Both the position numbers and the translations under genes were made by a program. From assembly GCF_004101245.1 (NCBI RefSeq), contig NZ_SCIN01000002.1:1054001-1118000 (forward strand): DNA of 64,000 nt. The letters run 5' to 3'. This DNA comes from Sphingomonas sp. UV9. Its GTDB lineage: Bacteria; Pseudomonadota; Alphaproteobacteria; Sphingomonadales; Sphingomonadaceae. The notes under the pieces were generated by a model, which was given only the letters and a program-made list of their open reading frames with translations, did not search any database and was not told the origin of the DNA. Below are positions 35,077-43,283 of the stretch, piece by piece. The number at the start of each line of letters is the position of its first letter. Positions within the stretch are counted from its first letter, which is position 1.

Positions 35077-38000
35077 ATGACGGTAAGCAAAGTCTCGCGT
35101 TCAAGCATCGTGCGTGATCGGTTCCGGCGACCATGTCTGCTGGCGACCGTCAGCCTTACTGCGGCCTTGGCCAGTACCGCCCACGCGCAACAGGCCGCGC
35201 CGCCGGTGCCGCCAGCGGTCGTCGCGCCCCAGGCCGACCCCGCAAATCCGCCCCAGTCTGCGCCCCAGTCTGCGCCCCAGTCTGCGCCCGCTTCGACCGC
35301 GACCGCGGAATCCGGCCAGACCGCCGGCACCATTCAGCCCGACGGCGCGCCCCAGGCCGACGGTACCGTCCAGCCCGACGCGGGCGGGCAGGATATCGTC
35401 GTCACCGGCTATCGTCGCTCGATCGAGAAGAGCCTCAACCAGAAGCGTGAGGCCAACGCGTTCGTCGACGTCATCACCGCCGAGGACGTCGGCAAGTTCC
35501 CCGACAAGAACGTCGCCGACGCCTTGCAGCGCGTTCCCGGCGTCGTCATTACCCGCGACGGTGGCGAAGGCAGCCGCGTCAGCATCCGCGGCCTCCAGTC
35601 GGGCCTGACGCTCACCCTGCTCAACGGCAATTTCCTGGCGGGCGCCGACAGTGGCGAGCCGCAGCGGTCGTTCAACTACGTGCTGCTGCCGTCCACCTTC
35701 ATCGCCAGCACCGAAGTCTATAAATCGCCCGAAGCCCGCCTCGAAGAAGGCGGCGTCGGCGGCACCATCATCCTCAACACGCGGCGGCCGTTCGACGTGC
35801 CCGCCTGGTCGGGGTTCGTCTCCGCCGAAGGCACCTATTCGGACACCACCGAGAAATACGAGCCGCAGCTCGGCGGCCAGGTTTCGTGGAAGAACAAGGA
35901 GGAGACGTTCGGCCTGCTGGTCGGCGGCGTCTGGCAGAAGCGCACCAACCGCGAGTTGCGCAGTTCGTCCGAGAGCTGGCTGTGGTGGAGCGACCGCGAC
36001 GCGCAGGGCAATGTCCTGACACCCGCGACCGACGTCAACGGCAAGGCCTTCGAGAACAACGACGCGATTTCCTACTGGCCGGGCCAGGGCACGACCGCGC
36101 GCGACGGTACGCATTATTCGGGCTATTGGGCGCCGCAGTCGGTCAACGCCGAAGTCTTCGACCAGCAGCGCGAACGCTACGGCGTGCAGGCCACCGCGCA
36201 GTTCCGCCCGTTCGACAACGTCACCGTCACATCCAACTATTTCCGGTTCGGCTATACCAGCGACTTCACCTCGAACGTCGTGAAGATCCCCGAATGGGGC
36301 TATAACGATTTCTTCACCGGCGCGACGCTCGACAAGAGCGGTACGATCTTCCAGTCGGCGAACTTCGCGGTGCCGGCGCCGGGGACGGGCTGTCTTGCCC
36401 GCGCGACCCCGTGCACGATGGAAACGCCGCAGATCGCCGGTACGTACAGCCGCGAGAAACAGGTTTCGAACACCTTCGAGACCGAGGTCAAATACAGCCA
36501 GGATCGTTTCGATGCTGTCCTGAAACTCGGCAAGACCAAGTCGAGCGGTGGTCCATCGGTGCGTTTCAGCGTCGCCGCCAAGCCGCGCCTGACGACGCCG
36601 GGACAGGAGCAGAACGGCAATCTGGTCAGCAACTGGGACATCTCGGACGGGATCGCCAATTTCGAGTTCTCGCCCGAAATCCAGAACAACATCCGCAACG
36701 GCATCGCGCAGATCGACGTCGGCTCGACCGGGTCGAGCTTCGTCAACAGCGATCTCGGCCAGCGTTATGCGCAGCTCGATCTGACGCGACGCTTCGACGG
36801 GTTCCTGAAGTCGGTGCAGATTGGTGGCAAATGGCGTGACCTGAAGATCGGCCGCGAGACCGGTCGCAACGACTGGTATGCCGATCCGGCGACGTTGCTC
36901 CGCTATCAGGATACCGCAGCCGGCGCCGTTGCGCGTCCCGAATTCTTCTACGCGGAGCCGATCGGCAACATCAACGGCGGCTTCAATGCGAACACCGTCC
37001 CGGGCATCAACTTCGAAAAATATCTGGGCTATCTGAACTCGACCTATGGCCAGGCGGTCCGGGTGTACGAACCCGATTTCGTCTACTCCCTGGGAGAGCG
37101 GGTCTTCGCCGGTTATGCCCAGCTGAACTTCGGAACGGGCGGTCTTCGCGGGAACGTGGGTCTCCGCATGGCCAACACGAAGCAGTCGGGCAACACGTCC
37201 GATCGCCTGCAATATCTCAACGATTACTGCGTCAACGGACCCGGCGGCCCGACCGATCCCAACCGTCCGCTCGGCCCCGACGGCAATTGCCAGGTCCTGC
37301 CGCTCAGCGTTCGCGAGACGATCGTCAACACGCGCGCCGATCAGTCGAAGACCTACACGGACTGGCTGCCGAGCTTCAACGTGTCGTACGAGGTCACGCC
37401 CGATCTTCTCGTCCGCGGTGCGGTCGCCAAGGTCATCGCCCGGCCGTCCTTCGCGGATCTCGGCTCACAGCGCTCGCTCACCTTCCGCTCGGACGCCTAT
37501 GCGTTCGATCGCGGCCAGTTCGGCGAGTTCGCCGGCTGGTCGGGCAGCGGCGGCAATTCGGACCTGAACCCGTTCTCGGCGTGGCAATACGACCTCGGCA
37601 TCGAATGGTATTTCCATCGCGGTTCGGTGGTCGGCGCGACCTTCTTCCGCAAGGACGTCTCCGATTTCGTCGTCCCGCTGGTGTTGAACGTCACCCGCGA
37701 CGTCAACGGCACGCAGCAGTTGATCCAGCCTTATTCGACGGTCGCGAACGGTTCGAACGCGCGCTCGCAGGGCGTCGAGCTGTACGCGCAGCACACGCTG
37801 CCGTTCGGTCTCGGGGCGCAGGTCAACTTCACCTATAACGACACCTCGGTCGCCGACGTCACGCTCGACGGCCAGAAGGTCGGCTCGTCCGCCTTGGTCG
37901 GCAGCGCCAAGACCCAGGTCAACGCCTCGATCTTCTACGAACACGACAAGGTGTTGCTGCGTGCGTCGTACAACCGGCGCGGCGAAGTCGTCGGCGGGTT

Positions 38001-38214
38001 GCAGTCGGGCCTGAACGAATACACCGATCCCTATGCGCAGGTCGATCTCAACGCCGCCTATGCGCTCACCGACCGGCTGAACCTCACCGCCTCGGTGATC
38101 AACCTCACCAAGGCCGAGGAAAGCCGGCATCTCGGCAACGATACGAAGGACCGGTTCACCTACCGGAATTACTTCGGTCGCCGGGCCTATGTGGGCGTGT
38201 CGTTCAACTTCTGA
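35077..38214 (+). CDS. TonB-dependent outer membrane receptor
   Basis: The 1,045-residue product would import a carbohydrate across the outer membrane using TonB energy. It has a signal peptide (about residues 1-37, ending STAHAQ), a Pro/Ala/Gln-rich linker with three QSAP-type repeats, and a TonB box-like GQDIVVTG. The plug follows (VITAEDVGKFPDKNVADALQRVPGV and RVSIRGLQ), then a 22-strand-type barrel ending FVGVSFNF-like with terminal Phe. It has no SusD partner, as usual for proteobacteria. The ATG at 35077 follows GGAAGAGG. It overlaps or abuts the GH43 gene, so the substrate is probably a mannoside or other glycan handled by the adjoining hydrolases. Confidence 0.92.
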   Translation: MTVSKVSRSSIVRDRFRRPCLLATVSLTAALASTAHAQQAAPPVPPAVVAPQADPANPPQSAPQSAPQSAPASTATAESGQTAGTIQPDGAPQADGTVQPDAGGQDIVVTGYRRSIEKSLNQKREANAFVDVITAEDVGKFPDKNVADALQRVPGVVITRDGGEGSRVSIRGLQSGLTLTLLNGNFLAGADSGEPQRSFNYVLLPSTFIASTEVYKSPEARLEEGGVGGTIILNTRRPFDVPAWSGFVSAEGTYSDTTEKYEPQLGGQVSWKNKEETFGLLVGGVWQKRTNRELRSSSESWLWWSDRDAQGNVLTPATDVNGKAFENNDAISYWPGQGTTARDGTHYSGYWAPQSVNAEVFDQQRERYGVQATAQFRPFDNVTVTSNYFRFGYTSDFTSNVVKIPEWGYNDFFTGATLDKSGTIFQSANFAVPAPGTGCLARATPCTMETPQIAGTYSREKQVSNTFETEVKYSQDRFDAVLKLGKTKSSGGPSVRFSVAAKPRLTTPGQEQNGNLVSNWDISDGIANFEFSPEIQNNIRNGIAQIDVGSTGSSFVNSDLGQRYAQLDLTRRFDGFLKSVQIGGKWRDLKIGRETGRNDWYADPATLLRYQDTAAGAVARPEFFYAEPIGNINGGFNANTVPGINFEKYLGYLNSTYGQAVRVYEPDFVYSLGERVFAGYAQLNFGTGGLRGNVGLRMANTKQSGNTSDRLQYLNDYCVNGPGGPTDPNRPLGPDGNCQVLPLSVRETIVNTRADQSKTYTDWLPSFNVSYEVTPDLLVRGAVAKVIARPSFADLGSQRSLTFRSDAYAFDRGQFGEFAGWSGSGGNSDLNPFSAWQYDLGIEWYFHRGSVVGATFFRKDVSDFVVPLVLNVTRDVNGTQQLIQPYSTVANGSNARSQGVELYAQHTLPFGLGAQVNFTYNDTSVADVTLDGQKVGSSALVGSAKTQVNASIFYEHDKVLLRASYNRRGEVVGGLQSGLNEYTDPYAQVDLNAAYALTDRLNLTASVINLTKAEESRHLGNDTKDRFTYRNYFGRRAYVGVSFNF
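35251..35286 (+). repeat. Three tandem 12-base units in receptor N-terminal linker
   Basis: CCCCAGTCTGCG occurs three times in a row and encodes a QSAP-type repeat ahead of the TonB box. Copy number could vary without shifting the frame. Confidence 0.9.
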
Positions 38215-38312
38215 TGACCTGGCACAACCGGCTTTTCTCTCGGGTGGCGCCTTCGCGGCGCTACCCTCTTTTTTCTCGCGGCACGGGACTCGAAGCCGCG
38301 AGCGAACCGCGC

Positions 38313-39392
38313 ATGCGACGCGGATTGCGGATCGCGCTGACCGCGTCCGCGCTGATGATGTGCGGTCTGGCGAGCGCGTCGAACCCGATCGTCCCCGGCT
38401 GGTATGCCGATCCCGAAATCCGCGTGTTCGCGGGGCGCTACTGGATCTATCCGACCTATTCGGATCATTACGGCAAGCCCGACGTCACCAGCCGCTTCTC
38501 GGCCGCGCAGAAACTCGCCCGCCGGCGCAAGACGGTGCGCCCGTCCTACGGCATGCAGACCTTCTTCAATGCGTTTTCGTCGCCGGATCTGGTGCACTGG
38601 ACCAAGCACGGCCACGTGTTCGACGTGCGGAACGCCGCCTGGGCGGCCTATGCGATCTGGGCGCCATCGGTGATCCAGGCCAACGGCCGCTACTACATGT
38701 TCTTCAGCGCCAACGACATCCAGAGCGATGCGGAGCTTGGCGGGATCGGCCTTGCTGTCAGCGACCGGCCCGGCGGTCCGTTCAAGGACGCGATCGGCAA
38801 GCCGCTGGTCGGCGCCTTCCACAACGGCGCACAACCGATCGACCCGTTCGCGTTTCGCGACCGTGATGGCCAGGTCTATCTGTTCTACGGCGGCTGGAAG
38901 CACTGCAACGTTGTCCGCCTCAGCGCCGACCTGAAACGCATCCTGCCGTTCGCGGACGGTTCGAAATACAAGGAAGTGACGCCGCCCGGCTATGTCGAGG
39001 GCTCGTTCATGATCGAGCGCAAGGGCGTCTATTATCTGATGTGGTCGGAGGGCGGCTGGACCGGCCCGGACTATAGCGTCGCCTATGCGACCGGGCCGGG
39101 ACCGACCGGGCCGTTCACGCCGCGCGGCAAGATCCTGTCGCAGGATTTGCGCATCGCGCGCGGTGCGGGGCATCATTCGGTCGTCAACGTCCCCGGCACC
39201 GACGACTGGTACATCGCCTATCACCGCCGCCCGCTCGACACCGATCGGGGCGAGCACCGTCAGATCGCGATCGACAGGATGGTCTTTGCCGCCGATGGTC
39301 GGATCGAGCCGGTGGTGATGACCGACACGGGCGTTCGGCCACGACCGATCGTCGGGCAAAAGCGGACACGAACTTCAGGGAGAGCGATGTGA
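38313..39392 (+). CDS. GH43-like five-bladed beta-propeller glycosidase
   Basis: The 359-residue product has a signal peptide (MRRGLRIALTASALMMCGLAS) and the GH43 catalytic layout: Asp33 in WYADPEIRVF as general base, Asp177 in QPIDPFAFRD as pKa modulator, and Glu229 in YVEGSFMIERKG as general acid. Blades such as GQVYLFYGGW and DDWYIAYHRRPL fit the fold. GH43 enzymes usually act on arabinosides or xylosides, so its target in a mannoside locus is unclear. An in-frame ATG at 38214 overlaps the receptor stop (ATGA-like), but the signal peptide points to 38313. Its end overlaps the next GH92 gene. Confidence 0.8.
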   Translation: MRRGLRIALTASALMMCGLASASNPIVPGWYADPEIRVFAGRYWIYPTYSDHYGKPDVTSRFSAAQKLARRRKTVRPSYGMQTFFNAFSSPDLVHWTKHGHVFDVRNAAWAAYAIWAPSVIQANGRYYMFFSANDIQSDAELGGIGLAVSDRPGGPFKDAIGKPLVGAFHNGAQPIDPFAFRDRDGQVYLFYGGWKHCNVVRLSADLKRILPFADGSKYKEVTPPGYVEGSFMIERKGVYYLMWSEGGWTGPDYSVAYATGPGPTGPFTPRGKILSQDLRIARGAGHHSVVNVPGTDDWYIAYHRRPLDTDRGEHRQIAIDRMVFAADGRIEPVVMTDTGVRPRPIVGQKRTRTSGRAM

Positions 39393-41779
39393 GAAACAGG
39401 GTGATCGCCAATTTGCGCGGCACGGTCGCGACGATCGCGTCGCTCGCCCTCGTCGCGCCCGCGCCGATACTGGCGCAGACCAAGGCTAGCGCGGCGGCCG
39501 CTTCGGCCACCGGAGCGATGCAGCCGCAGGACCAGCCATCGGTCGATCTGGTCAACCCGCTGATGGGCACCGATTCCGACTACACGCTGTCCTATGGCAA
39601 CACCTATCCCGCGGTGGCGGTGCCATGGGGGATGAACTTCTGGACGCCGGTCACCGGCAAGACCAACAGCGGCTGGGGCTACACCTACGACGCGAACAAG
39701 ATCAACGGCATCAAGCAGACGCATCAGCCCAGTCCGTGGATGAACGATTACGCCGCGTTCTCGCTGATGGCGACGACCGGTGCGCTGAAGGTGAAGGAGG
39801 ACGAACGCGCGTCGTGGTACAGCCACAAGGCGGAGGACAGCCGGCCGTACAGCTACAAGGTCTATCTCGCCGATTACGACGTGACGGCGGAGGTCGCGCC
39901 GACCAACCGCGCCGCGCAGTTCCGCTTCACCTTCCCGCAGAGCAACGACGCGCACATCATCCTCGACGGCTATGCCGGCGGCTCGATGGTCTCGATCGAC
40001 AAGGCCAGGCGCCGGATCACCGGCTATGTCCGCAACAATCACGGCGGCGTGCCCGACAATTTCCACAATTACTTCGTCGCCGAATTCGACCACGACTTCA
40101 CCGTCAGCCAGACCTGGGACGGCAAGGGACAGGTCGCCGCGACGCCGACGCGCCAAGGCGATCACGTCGGCGCGGTCGTCAGCTTCAAGACGCGCAAGGG
40201 CGAGCAGGTCGGGGTCAAGGTCGCGTCGTCGTTCATCAGCCTCGAACAGGCCGAGCGAAACTTGCGCGGCGAGATCGGTGGCGACGGGTTCGAGCAGACC
40301 AAGACGAAGGCAAAGGCGATCTGGCAGCGCGAGTTCGACCGCGTCCAGGTCACCGATCCCAACCTCGACAACCGCCGCATCTTCTATTCGGCGCTGTACC
40401 GCATGCTGCAATTCCCGCGCATGTTCCACGAGGTCGATGCCAAGGGCCAGACCGTCCATTACAGCCCGTATGACGGCAAGGTGCACCCCGGCTTCCTCTA
40501 CACCGACAATGGTTTCTGGGACACGTGGCGCGCGGTCTTCCCGTTCTTCGCGCTGATGTATCCCGAGCGTGACAGCGAGATCATGCAGGGGCTCGTCAAC
40601 ACCTACAAGGAGTCCGGCTGGCTGCCCGAATGGGCCAGCCCCGGCCACCGCGACGTGATGATCGGCTCGAACTCGGCCAATTTGATCGCCGACGCCTATC
40701 TGAACGGCGTGCGCGGCTTCGACGTCGAGACGCTGTACGAGGCGATGGTCAAGAACGCGACGACCTCGCGGGGGAGGCCCGTCGACAAGAAGGGCAAGGT
40801 CGTCGGCGCGGTCGGGCGCGAGGGCGTCGAATACTATAACCAGCTCGGCTATGTGCCTTATGACGTCGGCATCAACGAGAATGCCGCACGCACGCTCGAA
40901 TATGCCACCGCGGACTTCTCGATCTCGCGGCTTGCGGCTGCACTCGGCAAGACCGAGGACGCGAAGCTGTACGCCACGCGCGCGCAGAATTACCGCAAGC
41001 TCTACGACACCCAGAGCGGCTGGATGCGCGGCCGCAACAAGAATGGCAGCTGGTCGACGCCGTTCAGCCCGTACAAATGGGGCGACGCCTTCACCGAGGG
41101 CAATGCGCTGCATTACAGCTGGTCGGTGATGCAGGACGTGCAGGGTCTCGCCGACCTGATGGGCGGGCGCGAGGCGTTCGTGAAGCGGCTCGATTCGATC
41201 TTCACCACGCCGCCGATCTTCGACGACAGCTATTACGGCCAGACCATCCACGAGATCCGCGAGATGCAGATCGTCGACATGGGCCAATATGCGCACGGCA
41301 ATCAGCCGATCCAGCACATGACCTATCTCTACGACTGGGCGGGCGCACCGTGGAAGACGCAATATCACGTCCGCGACGTCATGAAGAAGCTCTACTCGCC
41401 CGCACCCGACGGTTATCCGGGCGACGAGGATAACGGCCAGACCTCGGCCTGGTACGTGTTCTCGGCGCTCGGCTTCTACCCGGTCACCCCCGCGGTCGGG
41501 CAATATGCGATCGGCAGCCCGCTGTTCCAGACCGTGAAGCTGACGATGCCGGGCGGCAAGACGCTGACGATCGAGGCGGCGAACAACGGCCCTGGCAACG
41601 TCTATATCCAGTCGGCGAGCTTCAACGGCACGCCGCACGACAAGCCGTGGCTCACCCGCGCGGCGTTGCAGCAGGGCGGCACGCTGCGGTTCGTGATGGG
41701 GCCGACGCCGAACACCGCCTGGGGTGCGGCAAAGGCCGATGCGCCGTTCTCGATGAGCGCACCGGTCGCAGGACGATGA
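39389..41779 (+). CDS. GH92 alpha-mannosidase (second of four)
   Basis: A 796-residue exo-alpha-mannosidase. It has a signal peptide (ending near PAPILAQ), VDLVNPLMGTDSDYTLSYGNTYP, FTEGNALHYSWSVMQD with the general acid Glu, GNQPIQHMTYLYDWAG, and GDEDNGQTSAWYV with paired acidic residues. The N-terminal VNPLMGTDS form differs from the VDPFIGTGG type of the first copy, and GNQP replaces GNEP, so linkage preference may differ. The start is a GTG at 39389 behind AGGGAGAGCG; it overlaps the GH43 gene by four bases, so the two are coupled. Confidence 0.92.
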   Translation: MRNRVIANLRGTVATIASLALVAPAPILAQTKASAAAASATGAMQPQDQPSVDLVNPLMGTDSDYTLSYGNTYPAVAVPWGMNFWTPVTGKTNSGWGYTYDANKINGIKQTHQPSPWMNDYAAFSLMATTGALKVKEDERASWYSHKAEDSRPYSYKVYLADYDVTAEVAPTNRAAQFRFTFPQSNDAHIILDGYAGGSMVSIDKARRRITGYVRNNHGGVPDNFHNYFVAEFDHDFTVSQTWDGKGQVAATPTRQGDHVGAVVSFKTRKGEQVGVKVASSFISLEQAERNLRGEIGGDGFEQTKTKAKAIWQREFDRVQVTDPNLDNRRIFYSALYRMLQFPRMFHEVDAKGQTVHYSPYDGKVHPGFLYTDNGFWDTWRAVFPFFALMYPERDSEIMQGLVNTYKESGWLPEWASPGHRDVMIGSNSANLIADAYLNGVRGFDVETLYEAMVKNATTSRGRPVDKKGKVVGAVGREGVEYYNQLGYVPYDVGINENAARTLEYATADFSISRLAAALGKTEDAKLYATRAQNYRKLYDTQSGWMRGRNKNGSWSTPFSPYKWGDAFTEGNALHYSWSVMQDVQGLADLMGGREAFVKRLDSIFTTPPIFDDSYYGQTIHEIREMQIVDMGQYAHGNQPIQHMTYLYDWAGAPWKTQYHVRDVMKKLYSPAPDGYPGDEDNGQTSAWYVFSALGFYPVTPAVGQYAIGSPLFQTVKLTMPGGKTLTIEAANNGPGNVYIQSASFNGTPHDKPWLTRAALQQGGTLRFVMGPTPNTAWGAAKADAPFSMSAPVAGR

Positions 41780-41793
41780 CCATGGAGACCGGA

Positions 41794-43233
41794 ATGCGCT
41801 TTCGTCGACGCGACGTCATGGCCGGGGCCGCGGCGCTGGCCGTCACCGCCAGCCTCCCGCGCGCCGCCGCCGCCGCCGCTACTGGGCCCTTCGTGAGCAA
41901 GCGACCGCCCCGCGCGCAACGCCGCTTCGTCAGCCCCGTGGTCGAGGCCGAGATCGCCCGCGTGAAGGCCAAGATCGCCGACCCCGAACTCGCCTGGCTG
42001 TTCGAGAATTGCTACCCCAACACGCTCGACACCACGGTCAAGGTCGGCACGGTCGACGGTAAACCCGACGCGTTCGTCATCACCGGCGACATCGAGGCGC
42101 TGTGGCTGCGCGACAGTTCGGCGCAGATGCAGACCTATGTCCATCTCGCGCCGAAGGATGCCGCCCTGCGCCGCGTGTTCACCGGGCTGATCGCACGGCA
42201 GGCGCGCTGTATCCTGATCGACCCGTACGCCAACGCGTTCATGGAGGATCCGACCGCCACGTCGAACCTCGGCGCGCGGACCGACCAGACCGACATGAAA
42301 CCGGGCGTCGCCGAGCGGAAGTGGGAGATCGACTCGCTCTGCTACCCGATGCGGCTCGCGCACGGCTATTGGACCGCGACGCGCGACAAGACGCCGTTCG
42401 ACGATCTCTGGGCAAAGGCGATGCGCCGCGCGGTCGCCACCTTCCGCGAACAGCAGCGCCAGGACGGCAAGGGGCCGTATCATTTCCAGCGCCTGAACGT
42501 CTCGCCGACCGAGACGCTGATGTTCGAAGGATACGGCGCACCGACGCGCAAGGTCGGCCTGATCCATTCGATGTTCCGCCCGTCGGACGATGCGTGCCTC
42601 TACCCGTTCCTGATTCCGTCCAACCTGTTCGCGGTGTCGGCGCTGCGGATGCTGGCGACGGTCCAGCGCGAGGCGCGCGGCGATAGGGCGGGCGCGACCG
42701 ACAGCGAGGCGCTGGCGACCGAGGTCGAGGCGGCACTCCGCGCGCATGGTCGGATGCCGGACGGGCAGGGCGGCGAGGTCTGGGCGTATGAGGTCGACGG
42801 CTTCGGCAACGCGATCTTCATGGACGACGCCAACGTGCCGAGCCTGTCGGGGCTGCCGCTCCTTGGCGCGGCGGATCGCAACGACCCGCTGTTCCGCCGC
42901 ACCGCCGCGCTCGCCTGGAGCAACCGCAACCCGTATTTCTTCGCCGGCACCGCCGCGCAGGGAATCGGTGGCCCGCATATCGGCCTCGACATGATCTGGC
43001 CGATGTCGATCGTCACGCACGCGATGAACAGCGACGACGACGCCGTGATCCGCCAGTGCCTGTCGTGGCTCAAGGCGACGCACGGCGGCACCGGCTTCAT
43101 GCACGAATCCTTCCACAAGGACGATCCGAGCAAGTTCACGCGGCATTGGTTCGCCTGGGCCAATGGCCTGTTCGGCGAGCTGATCCTCGATCTCGAGCGC
43201 CGCAAGCCCGCCTTGCTCGCCGCTCGCTACTGA
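41794..43233 (+). CDS. GH125 exo-alpha-1,6-mannosidase
   Basis: GH125 enzymes (formerly DUF1237) remove non-reducing alpha-1,6-mannose. The 479-residue product has a Tat-like signal (MRFRRRDVMAGAAALAVTASLP, with a twin-Arg) and the family motifs GDIEALWLRDSSAQMQTY, KWEIDSLCYPMRLA, MFRPSDDA, LDMIWPMSIVTHAM and GGTGFMHESFHKDDP. The start at 41794 has GGAG six to ten bases upstream; ATGs at 41776 and 41782 are also in frame, the first overlapping the GH92 stop. It complements the GH92 enzymes, which do not favour alpha-1,6 bonds. Confidence 0.92.
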   Translation: MRFRRRDVMAGAAALAVTASLPRAAAAAATGPFVSKRPPRAQRRFVSPVVEAEIARVKAKIADPELAWLFENCYPNTLDTTVKVGTVDGKPDAFVITGDIEALWLRDSSAQMQTYVHLAPKDAALRRVFTGLIARQARCILIDPYANAFMEDPTATSNLGARTDQTDMKPGVAERKWEIDSLCYPMRLAHGYWTATRDKTPFDDLWAKAMRRAVATFREQQRQDGKGPYHFQRLNVSPTETLMFEGYGAPTRKVGLIHSMFRPSDDACLYPFLIPSNLFAVSALRMLATVQREARGDRAGATDSEALATEVEAALRAHGRMPDGQGGEVWAYEVDGFGNAIFMDDANVPSLSGLPLLGAADRNDPLFRRTAALAWSNRNPYFFAGTAAQGIGGPHIGLDMIWPMSIVTHAMNSDDDAVIRQCLSWLKATHGGTGFMHESFHKDDPSKFTRHWFAWANGLFGELILDLERRKPALLAARY

Positions 43234-43262
43234 CCCCCCGCTACTGACCCCCCGCTACTGAC
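43226..43262 (+). repeat. 14-base tandem repeat across the GH125 stop codon
   Basis: GCTACTGACCCCCC occurs twice and then partly a third time. The first unit contains the last Tyr codon and the TGA stop, so later units repeat the stop in the gap. Confidence 0.9.
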
Positions 43263-43283
43263 ACCGATCTCCGGGAGATACAC

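Noticed and set aside
39260..41638. Long minus-strand frame (792 codons) under the second GH92 gene, with similar ones under the other hydrolases
   Set aside because: Each mirrors a convincing GH92, GH125 or receptor gene and shows no motifs of its own; explained by codon-position GC bias.
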